64,000 nt of DNA, taken from Albidovulum marisflavi (GTDB lineage Bacteria; Pseudomonadota; Alphaproteobacteria; Rhodobacterales; Rhodobacteraceae). The first letter of the stretch is position 1; each line of letters starts with the position of its first letter. The stretch lies in contig NZ_JAOWKY010000003.1 of NCBI RefSeq assembly GCF_025751435.1, positions 62,001 to 126,000 on the forward strand, read 5' to 3'. Under the pieces are notes generated by a model, which did not search any database, was not told the DNA's origin, and saw only the letters and a program-made list of their open reading frames with translations. The position numbers were made by a program, and so were the translations under genes. Shown here in pieces: positions 17,797 to 27,415 of the stretch.

Positions 17797-18621
17797 ATGA
17801 GCGCGACTTCAGACCAAAGGCACCTGACGCCGCCCGATATCCGCGCCCGCAAGGGCGGCACGCCTCTGGTCACGCTGACGGCCTACACGACGCCCATGGC
17901 GCGGCTGGTCGATGCGCATTGCGACATCGTTCTTGTGGGGGACAGCGTGGGCATGGTGCTGCATGGCCTGCCATCGACGCTGGGTGTGACGATGGAGATG
18001 ATGATCCTGCACGGACAGGCCGTCGCGCGCGGGCTGTCGCGGGCGCTGATGGTCGTGGACATGCCCTTTGCCAGCTACGAGGAAGGCGCGGCCCAGGCGT
18101 TCCGGAACGCCGCCCGCCTGATCGCCGAAACGGGCGCCGCCGCCGTCAAGCTGGAAGGCGGGGCCCACATGGCCGAAACCGTGGCCTTCCTGACGGCGCG
18201 CGGCATCCCGGTCATGGGCCATGTCGGCCTGACGCCACAGGCCGTCAACCAGCTTGGCGGTTACCGGGTGCAGGGCCGCGGCGCGGACGCCGAGCGCATC
18301 CGCCATGATGCGGTCGCGGTTGCCGAGGCGGGCGCCTTCGCGGTCGTCCTGGAAAAGGTGCCCGACGCGCTGGCCCGCGAGATCACGCAAGGCCTGGATG
18401 TGCCCACGATCGGCATCGGCGCCTCGGCCGATTGCGACGGGCAGGTGCTGGTTGTCGATGACATGCTGGGCATGTTCACCGAGTTTCGGCCGAAGTTCGT
18501 TCGGCGCTACGCCGAACTGGGCGGCGAGGCCGACCGCGCCATCGCGGCCTATGCCGAGGACGTGCGCGCGCGCCGGTTTCCCGCGCCCGAGCACGTTTTT
18601 GGCGAGGAGCCCGGAAAATGA
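17797..18621 (+). CDS. panB: 3-methyl-2-oxobutanoate hydroxymethyltransferase
   Basis: A 274-residue TIM-barrel enzyme of pantothenate synthesis, transferring a hydroxymethyl group from methylene-THF to 2-oxoisovalerate. Motifs: [28 protein letters not shown] with the metal-binding Asp, [23 protein letters not shown] and [26 protein letters not shown] ribosome site precedes the ATG. It overlaps panC by ATGA. The 17641-17796 gap upstream is the divergent promoter region with the solute-binding-protein gene and contains a GCTGC-GTC-GCAGC hairpin. Confidence 0.97.
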   Translation: MSATSDQRHLTPPDIRARKGGTPLVTLTAYTTPMARLVDAHCDIVLVGDSVGMVLHGLPSTLGVTMEMMILHGQAVARGLSRALMVVDMPFASYEEGAAQAFRNAARLIAETGAAAVKLEGGAHMAETVAFLTARGIPVMGHVGLTPQAVNQLGGYRVQGRGADAERIRHDAVAVAEAGAFAVVLEKVPDALAREITQGLDVPTIGIGASADCDGQVLVVDDMLGMFTEFRPKFVRRYAELGGEADRAIAAYAEDVRARRFPAPEHVFGEEPGK

Positions 18622-19457
18622 CCGAGGTGATCCGAAGCGCCGAGGCACTGCGCGAGAAGGTCGCGGGATGGAAGCGGTCGGGCGCGCTGGTCGGCGTCGT
18701 GCCGACCATGGGCGCGCTGCATGACGGTCATCTCAGCCTGGCGCGGGCCGCAAGGTCCCAGTCGGACCGGGTGATCGTGACGATCTTCGTCAATCCCATG
18801 CAGTTCAACAATCCCGAGGACCTGAAGAAATACCCCCGCGACGAGGCGCATGACCTGGCGCTGCTGGAAGCGGACGGCGTCGACGTGCTGTTCGCGCCGG
18901 GCCCGGACGAGGTCTATCCGGAGGGCTTCGCCTCGAAGGTTTCGGTGACGGGCGTGTCCGGCCCGATGGAGGGGGCGCATCGCCCCGGCCACTTCGACGG
19001 GGTCGCGACGGTGGTGACGAAGCTGTTCGGGATGACCCAGGCCGGGCGGGCCTTCTTCGGCGAAAAGGACTGGCAACAACTTCAGGTCGTTCGCCGGCTG
19101 GTGAGGGATCTGAACATTCCGGTCCATGTCATCGGCTGCCCGACGAAAAGGGAGACCGACGGGCTTGCGATGTCATCGCGCAATGTCCGGCTAAGCGCGG
19201 CAGAGCGGGCGATCGCGCCGGCGCTGCACCGCGCCATGCAGGATGCCGCAAGGGCCATCAGGGACGGAGCGCCGGTCAAGGCGGCATTGGATGCGGCGCA
19301 AGGGGCCATCATCCGGGCGGGCTTCGCCACCGTCGAGTACCTGGACCTGCGCGACGCCGAAACGCTTGAGCCGCTGCAGGACCTTCGGGCGCCGGCGCGG
19401 CTTCTGGTAGCGGCAGTGCTGGGTGACGTTCGGCTGATCGACAACATCGCCGTCTGA
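18618..19457 (+). CDS. panC: Pantothenate synthetase (pantoate-beta-alanine ligase)
   Basis: A 279-residue nucleotidyltransferase-fold enzyme joining pantoate and beta-alanine with ATP. It has the HIGH-type motif [21 protein letters not shown], the [20 protein letters not shown] active-site segment, [19 protein letters not shown] and the KMSKS-like MSSRNVRLS. It is translationally coupled to panB. The short C-terminal domain is present, so the protein is full length. An intergenic hairpin-tail element follows the stop. Confidence 0.97.
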   Translation: MTEVIRSAEALREKVAGWKRSGALVGVVPTMGALHDGHLSLARAARSQSDRVIVTIFVNPMQFNNPEDLKKYPRDEAHDLALLEADGVDVLFAPGPDEVYPEGFASKVSVTGVSGPMEGAHRPGHFDGVATVVTKLFGMTQAGRAFFGEKDWQQLQVVRRLVRDLNIPVHVIGCPTKRETDGLAMSSRNVRLSAAERAIAPALHRAMQDAARAIRDGAPVKAALDAAQGAIIRAGFATVEYLDLRDAETLEPLQDLRAPARLLVAAVLGDVRLIDNIAV

Positions 19458-19485
19458 GGTTTCGGCGTCGAGCCGGCCGTCCTGG

Positions 19486-19533
19486 GTGGGGGCGCTGCCC
19501 CCACGCCCCCGGGATATGTGTGAAAAGAAGAAG
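19486..19533 (+). repeat. Intergenic hairpin-tail element, copy 2
   Basis: GTGGGGGC-GCT-GCCCCCAC, then GCCCCCGGGATATGTGTG, then AAAAGAAGAAG. It sits between the convergent panC and M20-deacylase genes with its hairpin towards panC and its tail ending within two bases of the stop of the deacylase gene. Confidence 0.85.
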
Positions 19534-19534
19534 C

Positions 19535-20821
19535 TCAGGGGCCAAGAAGATCGGCAAGGACCAGCGCCATGACCTTTGCGCTGTCCATCATGTCGCCGAT
19601 CCCAACCCATTCGTCCGGCTGGTGGGCAAGATCGAGGATGCCCGGCCCATAGGCGATGCAGTTCCCGAGCCGCCCGATCCGGTCGATGTGCTTCTGATCG
19701 TAGGTGCCGGGCGACACGACGTAGTCGGCGCTGCGGCCCAGCACGCGTTCGATCGCCGCGGCGGTGGAGCGAACCACGGGCGCATCGCGGTCCGTCATTG
19801 TCGGGCGCACCTCGAAAAGATCGCGGATTTCGTACAGAAACGATGGGCGCGCGGCCTTGACCCGTTCGAGCATGGCGGCGACCTCCCGCTTCACCTCGGC
19901 AAGGTCCTCCTCGATCAGGTAGCGGCGGTCGATGACGATGCGGCAGCGGTCGGGCACACAGGGCGCGGGCAGGCCCGTGTAGCCCTCCGCTTGTTCTTTC
20001 TCGCCGCCGTGGATCGAATTGATGTTCAGCGTGGATTGTTTCGCCCCTTCCGGGACCACGGGCATTTCGGTGCGCTTGGTGGCGAGAAGCGGAAAGAGCG
20101 TCGCCTCCATCTCGGCCAGGACCGCCCCCATGTGACGCACGGCGCTGTCGCCCAGGAAGGGCATCGAGCCATGGGCGATGCGGCCCTTGGTCTCGATCTC
20201 GGCCCACCAGACGCCGCGGTGGCCCAGGCAGATGCGGTCCTTGTTCAGGGGCTCGGGGATGATGACATGCTGGACGCGATCGGGCGAAAAACGCCCCTGT
20301 TCCGCCAGGTAGGCGACGCCGCCGTATCCGCCGGTTTCCTCGTCCGCCGTGGCGGAAATCTCGATCGCGCCGCGATATCCCGGGCAGGCCGCGATGAAAG
20401 CCTCTGCCGCGATGATCGAGGCCGCAAGGCCGCCCTTCATGTCGCAGGCGCCACGGCCGTAGATGCGATCGCCGGCAATCTCTGCGCCGAACGGGTCGCG
20501 GGTCCAGCCGTGGCCGACCTCCACCACGTCGTGATGCGAGTTGAAATGCACGCAGTCGCCGGCGCCTGCGCCCGTGGCGCGCGCGACAAGGTTCCAGCGC
20601 GGGTGATCGGGCCCGTCGCCCGGCGCGCCTTCGGCGCGGATCAGTTCGACCGAAAATCCCGATGCGCCGAGGCGGGCGGCCAGGAAATCGCAGATCTCGC
20701 GATAGTTGCGTCCAGGCGGATTGAGCGTGGGTATGCGGATCAGGTCACGGGCCAACCGGATCAGATCGTCGCGCCGGGCGGCGATTTCTTCGGCGATCCG
20801 TCTGTCCAGCGCTTGTTCCAT
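19535..20821 (-). CDS. M20-family deacylase (ArgE/DapE type)
   Basis: A 428-residue zinc-dependent amidohydrolase. Metal ligands fall in NSHHDVVEVGHGW, the Asp of GRGACDMKGG, the ATADEETGGYG acid (catalytic EE) and a late His in DLAHQPDEWVG. The family hydrolyses N-acyl amino acids such as acetylornithine or succinyl-diaminopimelate; some members act on other N-acyl or N-formyl compounds. First His motif is HFNSHHD rather than the usual HGHxD, a mild variation. The biosynthetic argE/dapE role is not supported by any neighbour, so only the class is assigned. Confidence 0.82.
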   Translation of the reverse strand: MEQALDRRIAEEIAARRDDLIRLARDLIRIPTLNPPGRNYREICDFLAARLGASGFSVELIRAEGAPGDGPDHPRWNLVARATGAGAGDCVHFNSHHDVVEVGHGWTRDPFGAEIAGDRIYGRGACDMKGGLAASIIAAEAFIAACPGYRGAIEISATADEETGGYGGVAYLAEQGRFSPDRVQHVIIPEPLNKDRICLGHRGVWWAEIETKGRIAHGSMPFLGDSAVRHMGAVLAEMEATLFPLLATKRTEMPVVPEGAKQSTLNINSIHGGEKEQAEGYTGLPAPCVPDRCRIVIDRRYLIEEDLAEVKREVAAMLERVKAARPSFLYEIRDLFEVRPTMTDRDAPVVRSTAAAIERVLGRSADYVVSPGTYDQKHIDRIGRLGNCIAYGPGILDLAHQPDEWVGIGDMMDSAKVMALVLADLLGP

Positions 20822-20975
20822 GCTTCGACGCTAGCGTTCGGGCGATGAAGCCGCAACCCGGCGGCCAATTATGGCGTGACGGGGGGGAGGTGTTCTGGAA
20901 TATTCCCCGCAAAGGGATCTTCATCGCGGCTTCCGGCTGCACATATTGTAACGATAATTAACATCGGAGGAGCAG

Positions 20976-22052
20976 ATGGCCGATTTCGACGCACAGATCC
21001 GCGAAAGCCAGAAACAGGTCGCGGATGCGCAGGCCAGGATTGCCGAGCTGACCGGCAAGATCGACACCGCGCGCGCGAAGCTGAAGTCGGGCGATGATAT
21101 TTCGATCGACATCGAGAACGCCACGCTGGAAGACGTGCATCGGCACGCCGAGGTCATGAACGCCAACATCGCCGAACTGATCATGGGGCTGGATGATGTG
21201 ACGGCGGGCTTTTCCAAGGACTTCGACGAGATGCGCAACAAGACGGGCTGGGAAAGCTTCGTCGGCATCTTTTCGCGCGGCAAGTCGGAGTCGCTGCGCC
21301 AGGAACGCCTGAGAAGCGCCTCGATTGATGACAAGCTGCAGGACCTGATCGGCAAGTCCGATATCATCGTCAAGCTGCTGGAAGGTCAGCTTGCGGTCCT
21401 GAACGATCACAAGGGCCGGGTCGAGACGAACCTGACCGAGACCTTGGACGAGCGCGAGGCAACGGTGGGCGAGCTTGAGCAGTTGCGCGCCGACATCCAG
21501 GCATTGGACCCCAGGATCATCGATCTTGAGAACCGGATCAGCGTCGAACAGGACGCGGCGGCGCGCACGCGGCTGGAAAGCGAACTGGCCGAGCTGAACA
21601 CGCGCTACAACGCAATGGTCCAGGACGAGCAGGTGAAACTGGCCAAGTCGCAGACGCTGGAGCGCTATATCGAGAAGGGCAAGACCTGGGTCGACAGCCT
21701 TCAGAACCAGGCGGCGACGCAGATGGTCCTGATCAACAAGCTTCAGACCGACACGCGCCAGCGGGTGGTGCTTTACGATGCGCTGACCAAGTCGCTCAAG
21801 ACCGCGCAGCAGCAGGACGTGGCGCACCGGATCAACGAGATCGGGGTGAAGACCGACCAGGAGGCGCAAGCCGCCATGGCCGGGATCGGCACCGCGACCA
21901 ACCAGCGCATGGCCGAGATGATGGAGGCGCACGAGGACCAGATGGTCTTCGCCCGCAAGGTGCTGGAGCAGAAGGCGAAGGCCGACGAACGCTTCGCCCG
22001 GCGCTTTGCCGCGATCGTCGAGAAGCACGACAAGAACCTGTATGGTGGGTAA
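20976..22052 (+). CDS. TelA-like coiled-coil cytoplasmic protein
   Basis: A 358-residue, charged, almost wholly helical protein without signal peptide or membrane segment. Coiled-coil regions span about residues 1-35, 125-215 and 225-330. The spacing of helices and the segments LLEGQLAVLNDHK, SQTLERYIEKGKTW and VVLYDALTKSLKT recall TelA (toxic anion resistance) proteins, but identity is inferred by eye. Strong GGAGGAG ribosome site. It is the first gene of a block running to 28090. The upstream AT-rich stretch (about 20940-20965, with a GATAAT box) is the probable promoter region. Confidence 0.6.
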   Translation: MADFDAQIRESQKQVADAQARIAELTGKIDTARAKLKSGDDISIDIENATLEDVHRHAEVMNANIAELIMGLDDVTAGFSKDFDEMRNKTGWESFVGIFSRGKSESLRQERLRSASIDDKLQDLIGKSDIIVKLLEGQLAVLNDHKGRVETNLTETLDEREATVGELEQLRADIQALDPRIIDLENRISVEQDAAARTRLESELAELNTRYNAMVQDEQVKLAKSQTLERYIEKGKTWVDSLQNQAATQMVLINKLQTDTRQRVVLYDALTKSLKTAQQQDVAHRINEIGVKTDQEAQAAMAGIGTATNQRMAEMMEAHEDQMVFARKVLEQKAKADERFARRFAAIVEKHDKNLYGG

Positions 22053-23180
22053 GTGCCCGACCTGGACCTCACAACCGATCACAAGGCGCTGGACGACGAC
22101 CTGGCCGCGCGGCGGTATTTTGCGAAGTTCGAGCAGATCACCCGGCGTCTTGCCGGGGTCGCGGAGGCGATGGAGCGGGACCGGGCGCTTTCCGCGCTCG
22201 AAAGCGATGTGGTGGAGGCCTATGTCCGCGCGATTGCGGCGAGCTTCAAGGCGTTGAGCCTGAAGTACCTCGTTTCCGGCCGGATCGCGGGGATCGGGCA
22301 GCGGCACCTGACCATCGACCTGCACGAAAGCGGCTTCCCGATCTTCCAGGAGATCGTGACCATGGCCAACGATGCGGCCCAGGCGGGCAAGCATCTGGCC
22401 GGGATGCCGGACGCGGCGCGCCTGAAGGACGAGATGGTGCGCCAGATCCTGGGCGAACGGACTGTGCCGACGCGCCTGCAATACGCCATGTCGCAGCGGC
22501 TTTACTACGAGGCGCTTGCGAAGGGCGGGCTGTATTTCGCGCAGATGCACCCCGAGGCGCAGTTCACCGAGGAAGGTCCGGGCGGGCGCCGGCGGTTTCT
22601 GATCCACTGGGGGATCTATGACAGCCAGTTGAACGTGCCGGTGCTTTACCTGATGGATGTCGAGGATTCCGGGCGCAAGGCGCTGCCGCTTGACGAGGGG
22701 CGCTGGCCGCAGGCGCAGGCGCATCTTCTGGCGCAGTCGGCGGGCGGGCTGAAGCTTCTGACCATGGCCAGGGGCTTTGACGCGGACTTTGCCGACCTGC
22801 ACCCCAAGCGACTGCGCCGCCTGCATCTGGGGCCGATGTATTCCTCGGTCTTCACGCTGCAGACCGGTCCAATCCGAGAGGTGCTGGAAGAGGCGCGATC
22901 ACCCGCGGGGGAGGACTGGGCCTTGGCCTGGACGGTCGAGGAGCTGGAAAGCGAGCGGGTCGAGGTCGAGAAGGGCTGGTTTTCCTCGACCGAGCGGGAG
23001 GTCTTTCGTCTCGACCCGCTGGCCGGTGTCGGTTTCGAGACGGGGGCCACGCGCATCACCCGGTCACTTATCCTGCCGCAAAGGCCGTTCCAGGTGCTGG
23101 CGGAAAAGGACCCGGAAGGGTTCCGGGCCGTCAGGAAGTTCGTGGTCGGCAAGGAAGGCCGAGTGCTGGTCTACGACTGA
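22053..23180 (+). CDS. Conserved protein of unknown function in the AAA+ operon
   Basis: A 375-residue soluble protein that I cannot place in a family. The N-terminal 100 residues are helical (FAKFEQITRRLAGVAEAMER), followed by a mixed alpha/beta part with LYYEALAKGGLYFAQMHPEA, RRFLIHWGIYDSQLNVPVLY and a Trp/Glu-rich C-terminal segment. There is no signal peptide or membrane helix. The GTG start at 22053 directly abuts the stop of the TelA-like gene, so the two are translationally coupled. A copy of the intergenic hairpin-tail element follows the stop. Confidence 0.6.
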   Translation: MPDLDLTTDHKALDDDLAARRYFAKFEQITRRLAGVAEAMERDRALSALESDVVEAYVRAIAASFKALSLKYLVSGRIAGIGQRHLTIDLHESGFPIFQEIVTMANDAAQAGKHLAGMPDAARLKDEMVRQILGERTVPTRLQYAMSQRLYYEALAKGGLYFAQMHPEAQFTEEGPGGRRRFLIHWGIYDSQLNVPVLYLMDVEDSGRKALPLDEGRWPQAQAHLLAQSAGGLKLLTMARGFDADFADLHPKRLRRLHLGPMYSSVFTLQTGPIREVLEEARSPAGEDWALAWTVEELESERVEVEKGWFSSTEREVFRLDPLAGVGFETGATRITRSLILPQRPFQVLAEKDPEGFRAVRKFVVGKEGRVLVYD

Positions 23181-23185
23181 GGTCG

Positions 23186-23236
23186 CCGGGGGGCTGTCTG
23201 CCCCCCGGACCCCCCGAGGATATTTGTGAAAAGAAG
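23186..23236 (+). repeat. Intergenic hairpin-tail element, copy 3
   Basis: CCGGGGGGC-TGTCT-GCCCCCCGG, then ACCCCCCGAGGATATTTGTG, then AAAAGAAG. It lies in the 76-bp gap between the unknown gene and the AAA+ gene, inside an otherwise tightly packed block, and may separate two transcripts. Confidence 0.85.
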
Positions 23237-23256
23237 AGCAGGATCGAGGGCATTGG

Positions 23257-25197
23257 ATGACGACGCCGCTGAACGAGATGGAGCTGAAGGAAGAGGAGAT
23301 CCGGGCGCATTATCCGGCCGCAACCGAGATGCTGATGGGGATCGACCATACGCCCCGGATCGGGACCGCGCGCCTGACCCTTACCTCTGCCGAGAAGTCG
23401 CCCGAGGTCGCCTCGATGCAGCGGCGCTTCCGCTCGACCACTCCGGGGCTTGTCACGCGGTCGATGGCGCGGACCGAGGGCGTGCGGATCCTTGATCGCA
23501 TCGCGAACACCGATGACGACGACCCGCTGACCTCGGCCACGCAGGCGGCGGTGGCGCACGGTCTGCGCCGCGCACTTGCGATCGCGCTGGCTGTTGGCGA
23601 GCATTTTTCGGGTCAGACGGCGCTGGTCGAACTGAAGAAGGCCAACCTGGAAAACCGCATGCCGCGAGAGCGGGCGACCGAGTTTTCCGAGCTGCTTTCT
23701 GCCGAGGCGCTGGCGGTGCTTTACACCTTCGGCAATGCCCTTGCCTTTCTTCTGTCTGCGCAGGCGAGCGAGCAGGCGGTCGAGGTCGGCGCGGTCGAGG
23801 AGGTGCTGACCGACAATGCGCCGCTGGCCCTGCATGGCGCGCTTTGGGAGCTGGACCAGAAGATCGGCATCCACGCGACAAGCGAGGCGCTGCTGGTCGC
23901 GACGATCCTGGGCTATGCCGAGCAGTTGATGGCCCGGGTTCGTGCCCGTGCCGAGGGGGCGCCGCGGCTGGCCGCCTTTTCGGGTGCGAACTACCGCGTC
24001 AAGGCGGACGATTTTCCGATCTCTGGCTTCGAACCCGCCCGCAAGGCGCGGGGATCGACGCTTGTCATGTCGTTCAAGAGGCCGAACGAGGTCGTGGGCA
24101 ACCACATCGCGAAGTACCAGGCGATGCGGCTGGCCAAGATGCTGATGGCCTACGACTTCGAAAAGCGCCTGAATCCCTTTGCCGAGATGGGCGGCTTCAT
24201 CTTCACCTTCATGGGCGACGGCAAGCCGGGAACCGGCAAGACAACCCTGATCCAGATGATGGCCGGGCTTCTGAACGACTACTGCCAGGCCGCGAAATAC
24301 CCGTTCCGCTACCAGAACCTGTCGATCGACAACGTCGACAGCTACCAGGGCAAGTCGGGACAGAACGCCAAGGCCTTCATCCAGAACGTCATGGACCCCG
24401 CCGTCATCGGATTCGGCACCATCGACGACATCGACCAGATCGCGGGCAAGCGTGGCGACCGGCAGTCGAGCGCCGGCCAGCAGGAGATCACCGCTGTGCT
24501 GATGGAGGCCTTCGCAGGCGCCAATACCGTCGTGCGCGGCAACTGCACCTTCGGCATGTTTTCGAACTTCCCCGAGAACGTGGACGACGCGCTGCGCCAG
24601 CGGGCGGGCGCGCGTTTCCTGGTCGATGGGCCCCAGACGCGGGAGGATTATGTCGACATCCTCGCGCTGCTGCTGGGGCGCAACCACCAGATCCCGCTGG
24701 GCGATCACGACCTTTACGCCGCGCAGGAGATCAAGCGGGCGGTGTCCGAAAGCTTCGAGAACCATTCCCGCCCCCACGAGGACGGCTTGGTGCGGGTCTA
24801 TGAGGCGGTCCGCGGCCGGATCGGGGAGTTGGACACCATCGCCAAGCTTGGCACCTACCTCAAGGCGATCCAGGACGCGGACGAACGCTTCACCGGCCGC
24901 GCGATCAAGAACATCACCGACGCGGTCAAGGTCCGCGCGATGGACTTCGAGCTGCCCGACGAATGGATGGAGAACCCGGACCTGTTCCTCTTCAAGCCCT
25001 ACGACGAAAAGCGCGCGATGATCGGCGAGCTGCGCCGCCCCATCACGGTCGAGATGGTGGTGCAGGAAATCAACCGCTACGCCGACAGCGAGTTCCGCTA
25101 TGCCGACAAGTCCGACGAGGTGGCCATCGAGGGGGCAGTCAGGGACATGCGGCGGATGGACGAGGCGAAGAAGAGGTATTTGGAGGGGCGGGGGTGA
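23257..25197 (+). CDS. AAA+ ATPase of a TelA-like/membrane-protein operon
   Basis: A 646-residue protein. Residues 1-290 form an unrecognised helical domain. The AAA+ core follows: Walker A GKPGTGKTTL near 322-331, Walker B region GFGTIDDIDQIAGKR near 385-398, a sensor-1-like NCTFGMFSNF and an arginine-finger candidate in DDALRQRAGARF. The remainder is helical with an AAA lid. It has no membrane helix and no nuclease or protease motif. The unusual acidic pair in Walker B (DDID) resembles VPS4/katanin-like meiotic-clade ATPases, which remodel protein assemblies. The stop overlaps the next ATG by one base (TGATG). Confidence 0.8.
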   Translation: MTTPLNEMELKEEEIRAHYPAATEMLMGIDHTPRIGTARLTLTSAEKSPEVASMQRRFRSTTPGLVTRSMARTEGVRILDRIANTDDDDPLTSATQAAVAHGLRRALAIALAVGEHFSGQTALVELKKANLENRMPRERATEFSELLSAEALAVLYTFGNALAFLLSAQASEQAVEVGAVEEVLTDNAPLALHGALWELDQKIGIHATSEALLVATILGYAEQLMARVRARAEGAPRLAAFSGANYRVKADDFPISGFEPARKARGSTLVMSFKRPNEVVGNHIAKYQAMRLAKMLMAYDFEKRLNPFAEMGGFIFTFMGDGKPGTGKTTLIQMMAGLLNDYCQAAKYPFRYQNLSIDNVDSYQGKSGQNAKAFIQNVMDPAVIGFGTIDDIDQIAGKRGDRQSSAGQQEITAVLMEAFAGANTVVRGNCTFGMFSNFPENVDDALRQRAGARFLVDGPQTREDYVDILALLLGRNHQIPLGDHDLYAAQEIKRAVSESFENHSRPHEDGLVRVYEAVRGRIGELDTIAKLGTYLKAIQDADERFTGRAIKNITDAVKVRAMDFELPDEWMENPDLFLFKPYDEKRAMIGELRRPITVEMVVQEINRYADSEFRYADKSDEVAIEGAVRDMRRMDEAKKRYLEGRG

Positions 25198-25793
25198 TGC
25201 GTCGTGAGTTGATAGCGGCTTTGTTTTTTGCGATTCTCGCGCTAGTCGCCCTTCTCCCGCCTGTTCTCATTGAGTTGGGGAGTTATGATGGTGGTAATCT
25301 TGAAAAGGTGGAGTCACTATTAAGCGACAGACAAAGCACGATAATTTCTCTAGGAACTCTTTTCTTGGTCTTGGGGCTCTCTGTTTGGAGTGCTCATTTG
25401 ACCAACAAATCAGCAGAAAAACGCGAAAGTATTAATAGGCGCACGCAAGCTGAGATTAAGATTTCAGATTTTCGGCAAGCATGGATTAATGACCTAAGAG
25501 ATGACTGCGCACGGTTGATATCGATAGCCGACGATGACATGGACCCAATAGAACTGCGGGAATATCAATACTTGTGGACGCGAATTCAGCTCCGTTTGAA
25601 TACAGCGGATAAGGTGCATGCTGATCTGGTTGTGGCATTGAAGAATCTGACAGCAGCGATGCATTCCAAATCAAAAATCGCTGATGCGCAGTCAAATATC
25701 CAAATAGAAGTAAACTCGCTTCTGAAAAACGAGTGGGATCGCCTCAAGAGTGACTTAAAGAAGGCACAAGATAACGAGGTGAGCGAGCCATGA
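25197..25793 (+). CDS. AT-rich two-helix membrane protein with coiled coil, unknown function
   Basis: A 198-residue protein. Two transmembrane helices (about residues 7-26 and 49-67) are followed by a charged helical domain with RRTQAEIKISDFRQAWINDL, a motif seen in many accessory membrane proteins of unknown role. Base composition and codon use (ATT, AAA, AAT, TTG, AGT) are clearly AT-richer than in both neighbours. Yet the gene is coupled on both sides: its ATG overlaps the AAA+ stop by one base and its stop overlaps the next ATG by four. This suggests a horizontally acquired gene now fixed in the operon. No homologue function is known to me. Confidence 0.7.
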   Translation: MRRELIAALFFAILALVALLPPVLIELGSYDGGNLEKVESLLSDRQSTIISLGTLFLVLGLSVWSAHLTNKSAEKRESINRRTQAEIKISDFRQAWINDLRDDCARLISIADDDMDPIELREYQYLWTRIQLRLNTADKVHADLVVALKNLTAAMHSKSKIADAQSNIQIEVNSLLKNEWDRLKSDLKKAQDNEVSEP

Positions 25794-27136
25794 ACCGCCT
25801 CATCGCCAAAGGCCTCATGTTCGGCAACCTCATCGCGGTGGACAGCCCCGCGCTGGTCGAACGGTATAACCGCGCGCTCAAGGCGTTGACGGGGAAGACC
25901 ACGGGTCTGACGGACTTCCACATCGACCTGTCGGGCTATTCGCCGGAGGTGGGGGATGAGTTGGGCGATGACCTTTACCTCAACCCGAACGGCTGCAACC
26001 GGCAGTTCATCCTGCTGACCACCGACCAGAAGACCGCGCCGCTTCTGAATGCCAAGTTCTCGACCTCTCGCGGGATCCTCACCCGCTTCATCGAAGAGAA
26101 CGAGACGGAGTTGTTCACGCTGACCGCCCGCGACGCCGTGGCGGGGGAGTTGGAGAACACCGTCTTCGACCTGACCGAGCCGAGGCGGCTTTTCGACATC
26201 CGCCGCGTCACCGTGGTGGCCGACACCACCGGCAACCACATCGCCGAGGGGCGCAAGCTCGCGGGTCTGATCGAGCGCTTCCGGACCGAGGAGGACGGCT
26301 GGTGGGACGACGTGCTGATCGCCGAGATGATCGGACTGGCGGAAAAGACCGGCGACGTGACCCGCAACCCGGTGACGCTGAAATCCACCACCTTCGACCA
26401 GGGCAACTTCTGGACGGCGCATTTCGGCGGCGTCTACCTGTTCCGCGATGTGGAGCATCCGGCGGCGATCTCGGTCGGGCCGAAGGAAAGGCTGGGCGCA
26501 TTGCCGATCAGCTATGTCTTTGACCCGCGCGACCGGAAAGACATCGCGCAGTTCCTGGATCTGAACGATCTGGTGGAGCCGATCGCGACGGCGCGCGGCC
26601 TGGATGCGGGCGCGGTGCTGAGGCAGAAGATGGATTTCATCCTGATCGACGCGGCGACCCGTCTTGGCCTTGACACCGGCGCGGGCACGCGGCGCGAGCT
26701 GCGGCAGGTCGCGAACACCCTTGGCCACAGGTTGCCCGACGAATTCCAGGGGTTGGCAGCCCTTTTGCGATGGGTGGAAACCGGGGGGAAAAGGCCGCGC
26801 ATCACGCCGTCGCATCCGGCCTACTTCTACACGCTGCGGTCGCGCCCCCACAAGGATCGGGACCTTGTGAACATGCTGCTGTCCGAGCTCGCGCCGCTGG
26901 ACATCCGGCAGCTTTTCATCTGCCACAAGGAATTGTTCTACGACACCTACCGCAGCTGGCCCGAGGCGAAGAGGGCCTATGTCGCCGACTTCCTTGCCCG
27001 CGAATACCAGATGGACAAGGATGGGACGCGCCGCGCGCTGTTCGGGTCGGAGCCGCAGATGGCCCCCGGCCCCTGGGATCGCGATGACGTCGAGCTTGTC
27101 GGCCCCTGGGGTGCGGTCAGGAGGGAACGCAGATGA
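25790..27136 (+). CDS. Conserved protein of unknown function (possible DUF6638 family)
   Basis: A 448-residue soluble protein. It begins MNRLIAKGLMFGNLIAVDSPALVERYNRAL and contains HIDLSGYSPEVGDELGDDLYLNP, a FFDIRRVT-like LFDIRRVTVVADTTGN stretch and the ending PWDRDDVELVGPWG. No nucleotide-binding, protease or membrane signature is visible. It overlaps the preceding AT-rich gene and the following small membrane gene by ATGA, so it belongs to the same translational unit as the AAA+ protein. The family name is from memory and tentative. Confidence 0.6.
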   Translation: MNRLIAKGLMFGNLIAVDSPALVERYNRALKALTGKTTGLTDFHIDLSGYSPEVGDELGDDLYLNPNGCNRQFILLTTDQKTAPLLNAKFSTSRGILTRFIEENETELFTLTARDAVAGELENTVFDLTEPRRLFDIRRVTVVADTTGNHIAEGRKLAGLIERFRTEEDGWWDDVLIAEMIGLAEKTGDVTRNPVTLKSTTFDQGNFWTAHFGGVYLFRDVEHPAAISVGPKERLGALPISYVFDPRDRKDIAQFLDLNDLVEPIATARGLDAGAVLRQKMDFILIDAATRLGLDTGAGTRRELRQVANTLGHRLPDEFQGLAALLRWVETGGKRPRITPSHPAYFYTLRSRPHKDRDLVNMLLSELAPLDIRQLFICHKELFYDTYRSWPEAKRAYVADFLAREYQMDKDGTRRALFGSEPQMAPGPWDRDDVELVGPWGAVRRERR

Positions 27137-27408
27137 TCGCCTTCGTCCGGCTTGCCGTCTTCGGCTTCATCGGCATGACGATCGCCTATGTCTTCATGTC
27201 GATCTATGCGCGTTCCGTTGAACGCGAGCGGTTGGAAAAGGAATGGGACGCCGACCCGGCGGCCGGGGATGACCCCGCGGCGCGCGACGCCTATATCGAA
27301 GCCGGAATGCGCGAGTACCAGACAAGCCTTCGACGCAAGCTGATCTGGCTGGTCTATGTGATCCCGACCGTGATCGTGCTGCTGCTGATTTATCTGAACG
27401 AAACCTGA
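27133..27408 (+). CDS. Small membrane protein of the AAA+ operon
   Basis: A 91-residue protein with two transmembrane helices (about residues 3-23 and 69-87) around a charged 45-residue loop rich in Glu, Asp and Arg (RERLEKEWDADPAAGDDPAA). It is coupled by ATGA to the preceding gene. Orthologues accompanying DUF1523 genes are expected in Rhodobacterales, but I cannot assign a function. Confidence 0.6.
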   Translation: MIAFVRLAVFGFIGMTIAYVFMSIYARSVERERLEKEWDADPAAGDDPAARDAYIEAGMREYQTSLRRKLIWLVYVIPTVIVLLLIYLNET

Positions 27409-27415
27409 GGCGAAG

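Noticed and set aside
19535-20821. Allantoate amidohydrolase (missing step of the ureide route)
   Set aside because: The protein has ArgE/DapE-type metal motifs rather than those of the AllC/carbamoylase branch, and it lies far from the ureide genes.
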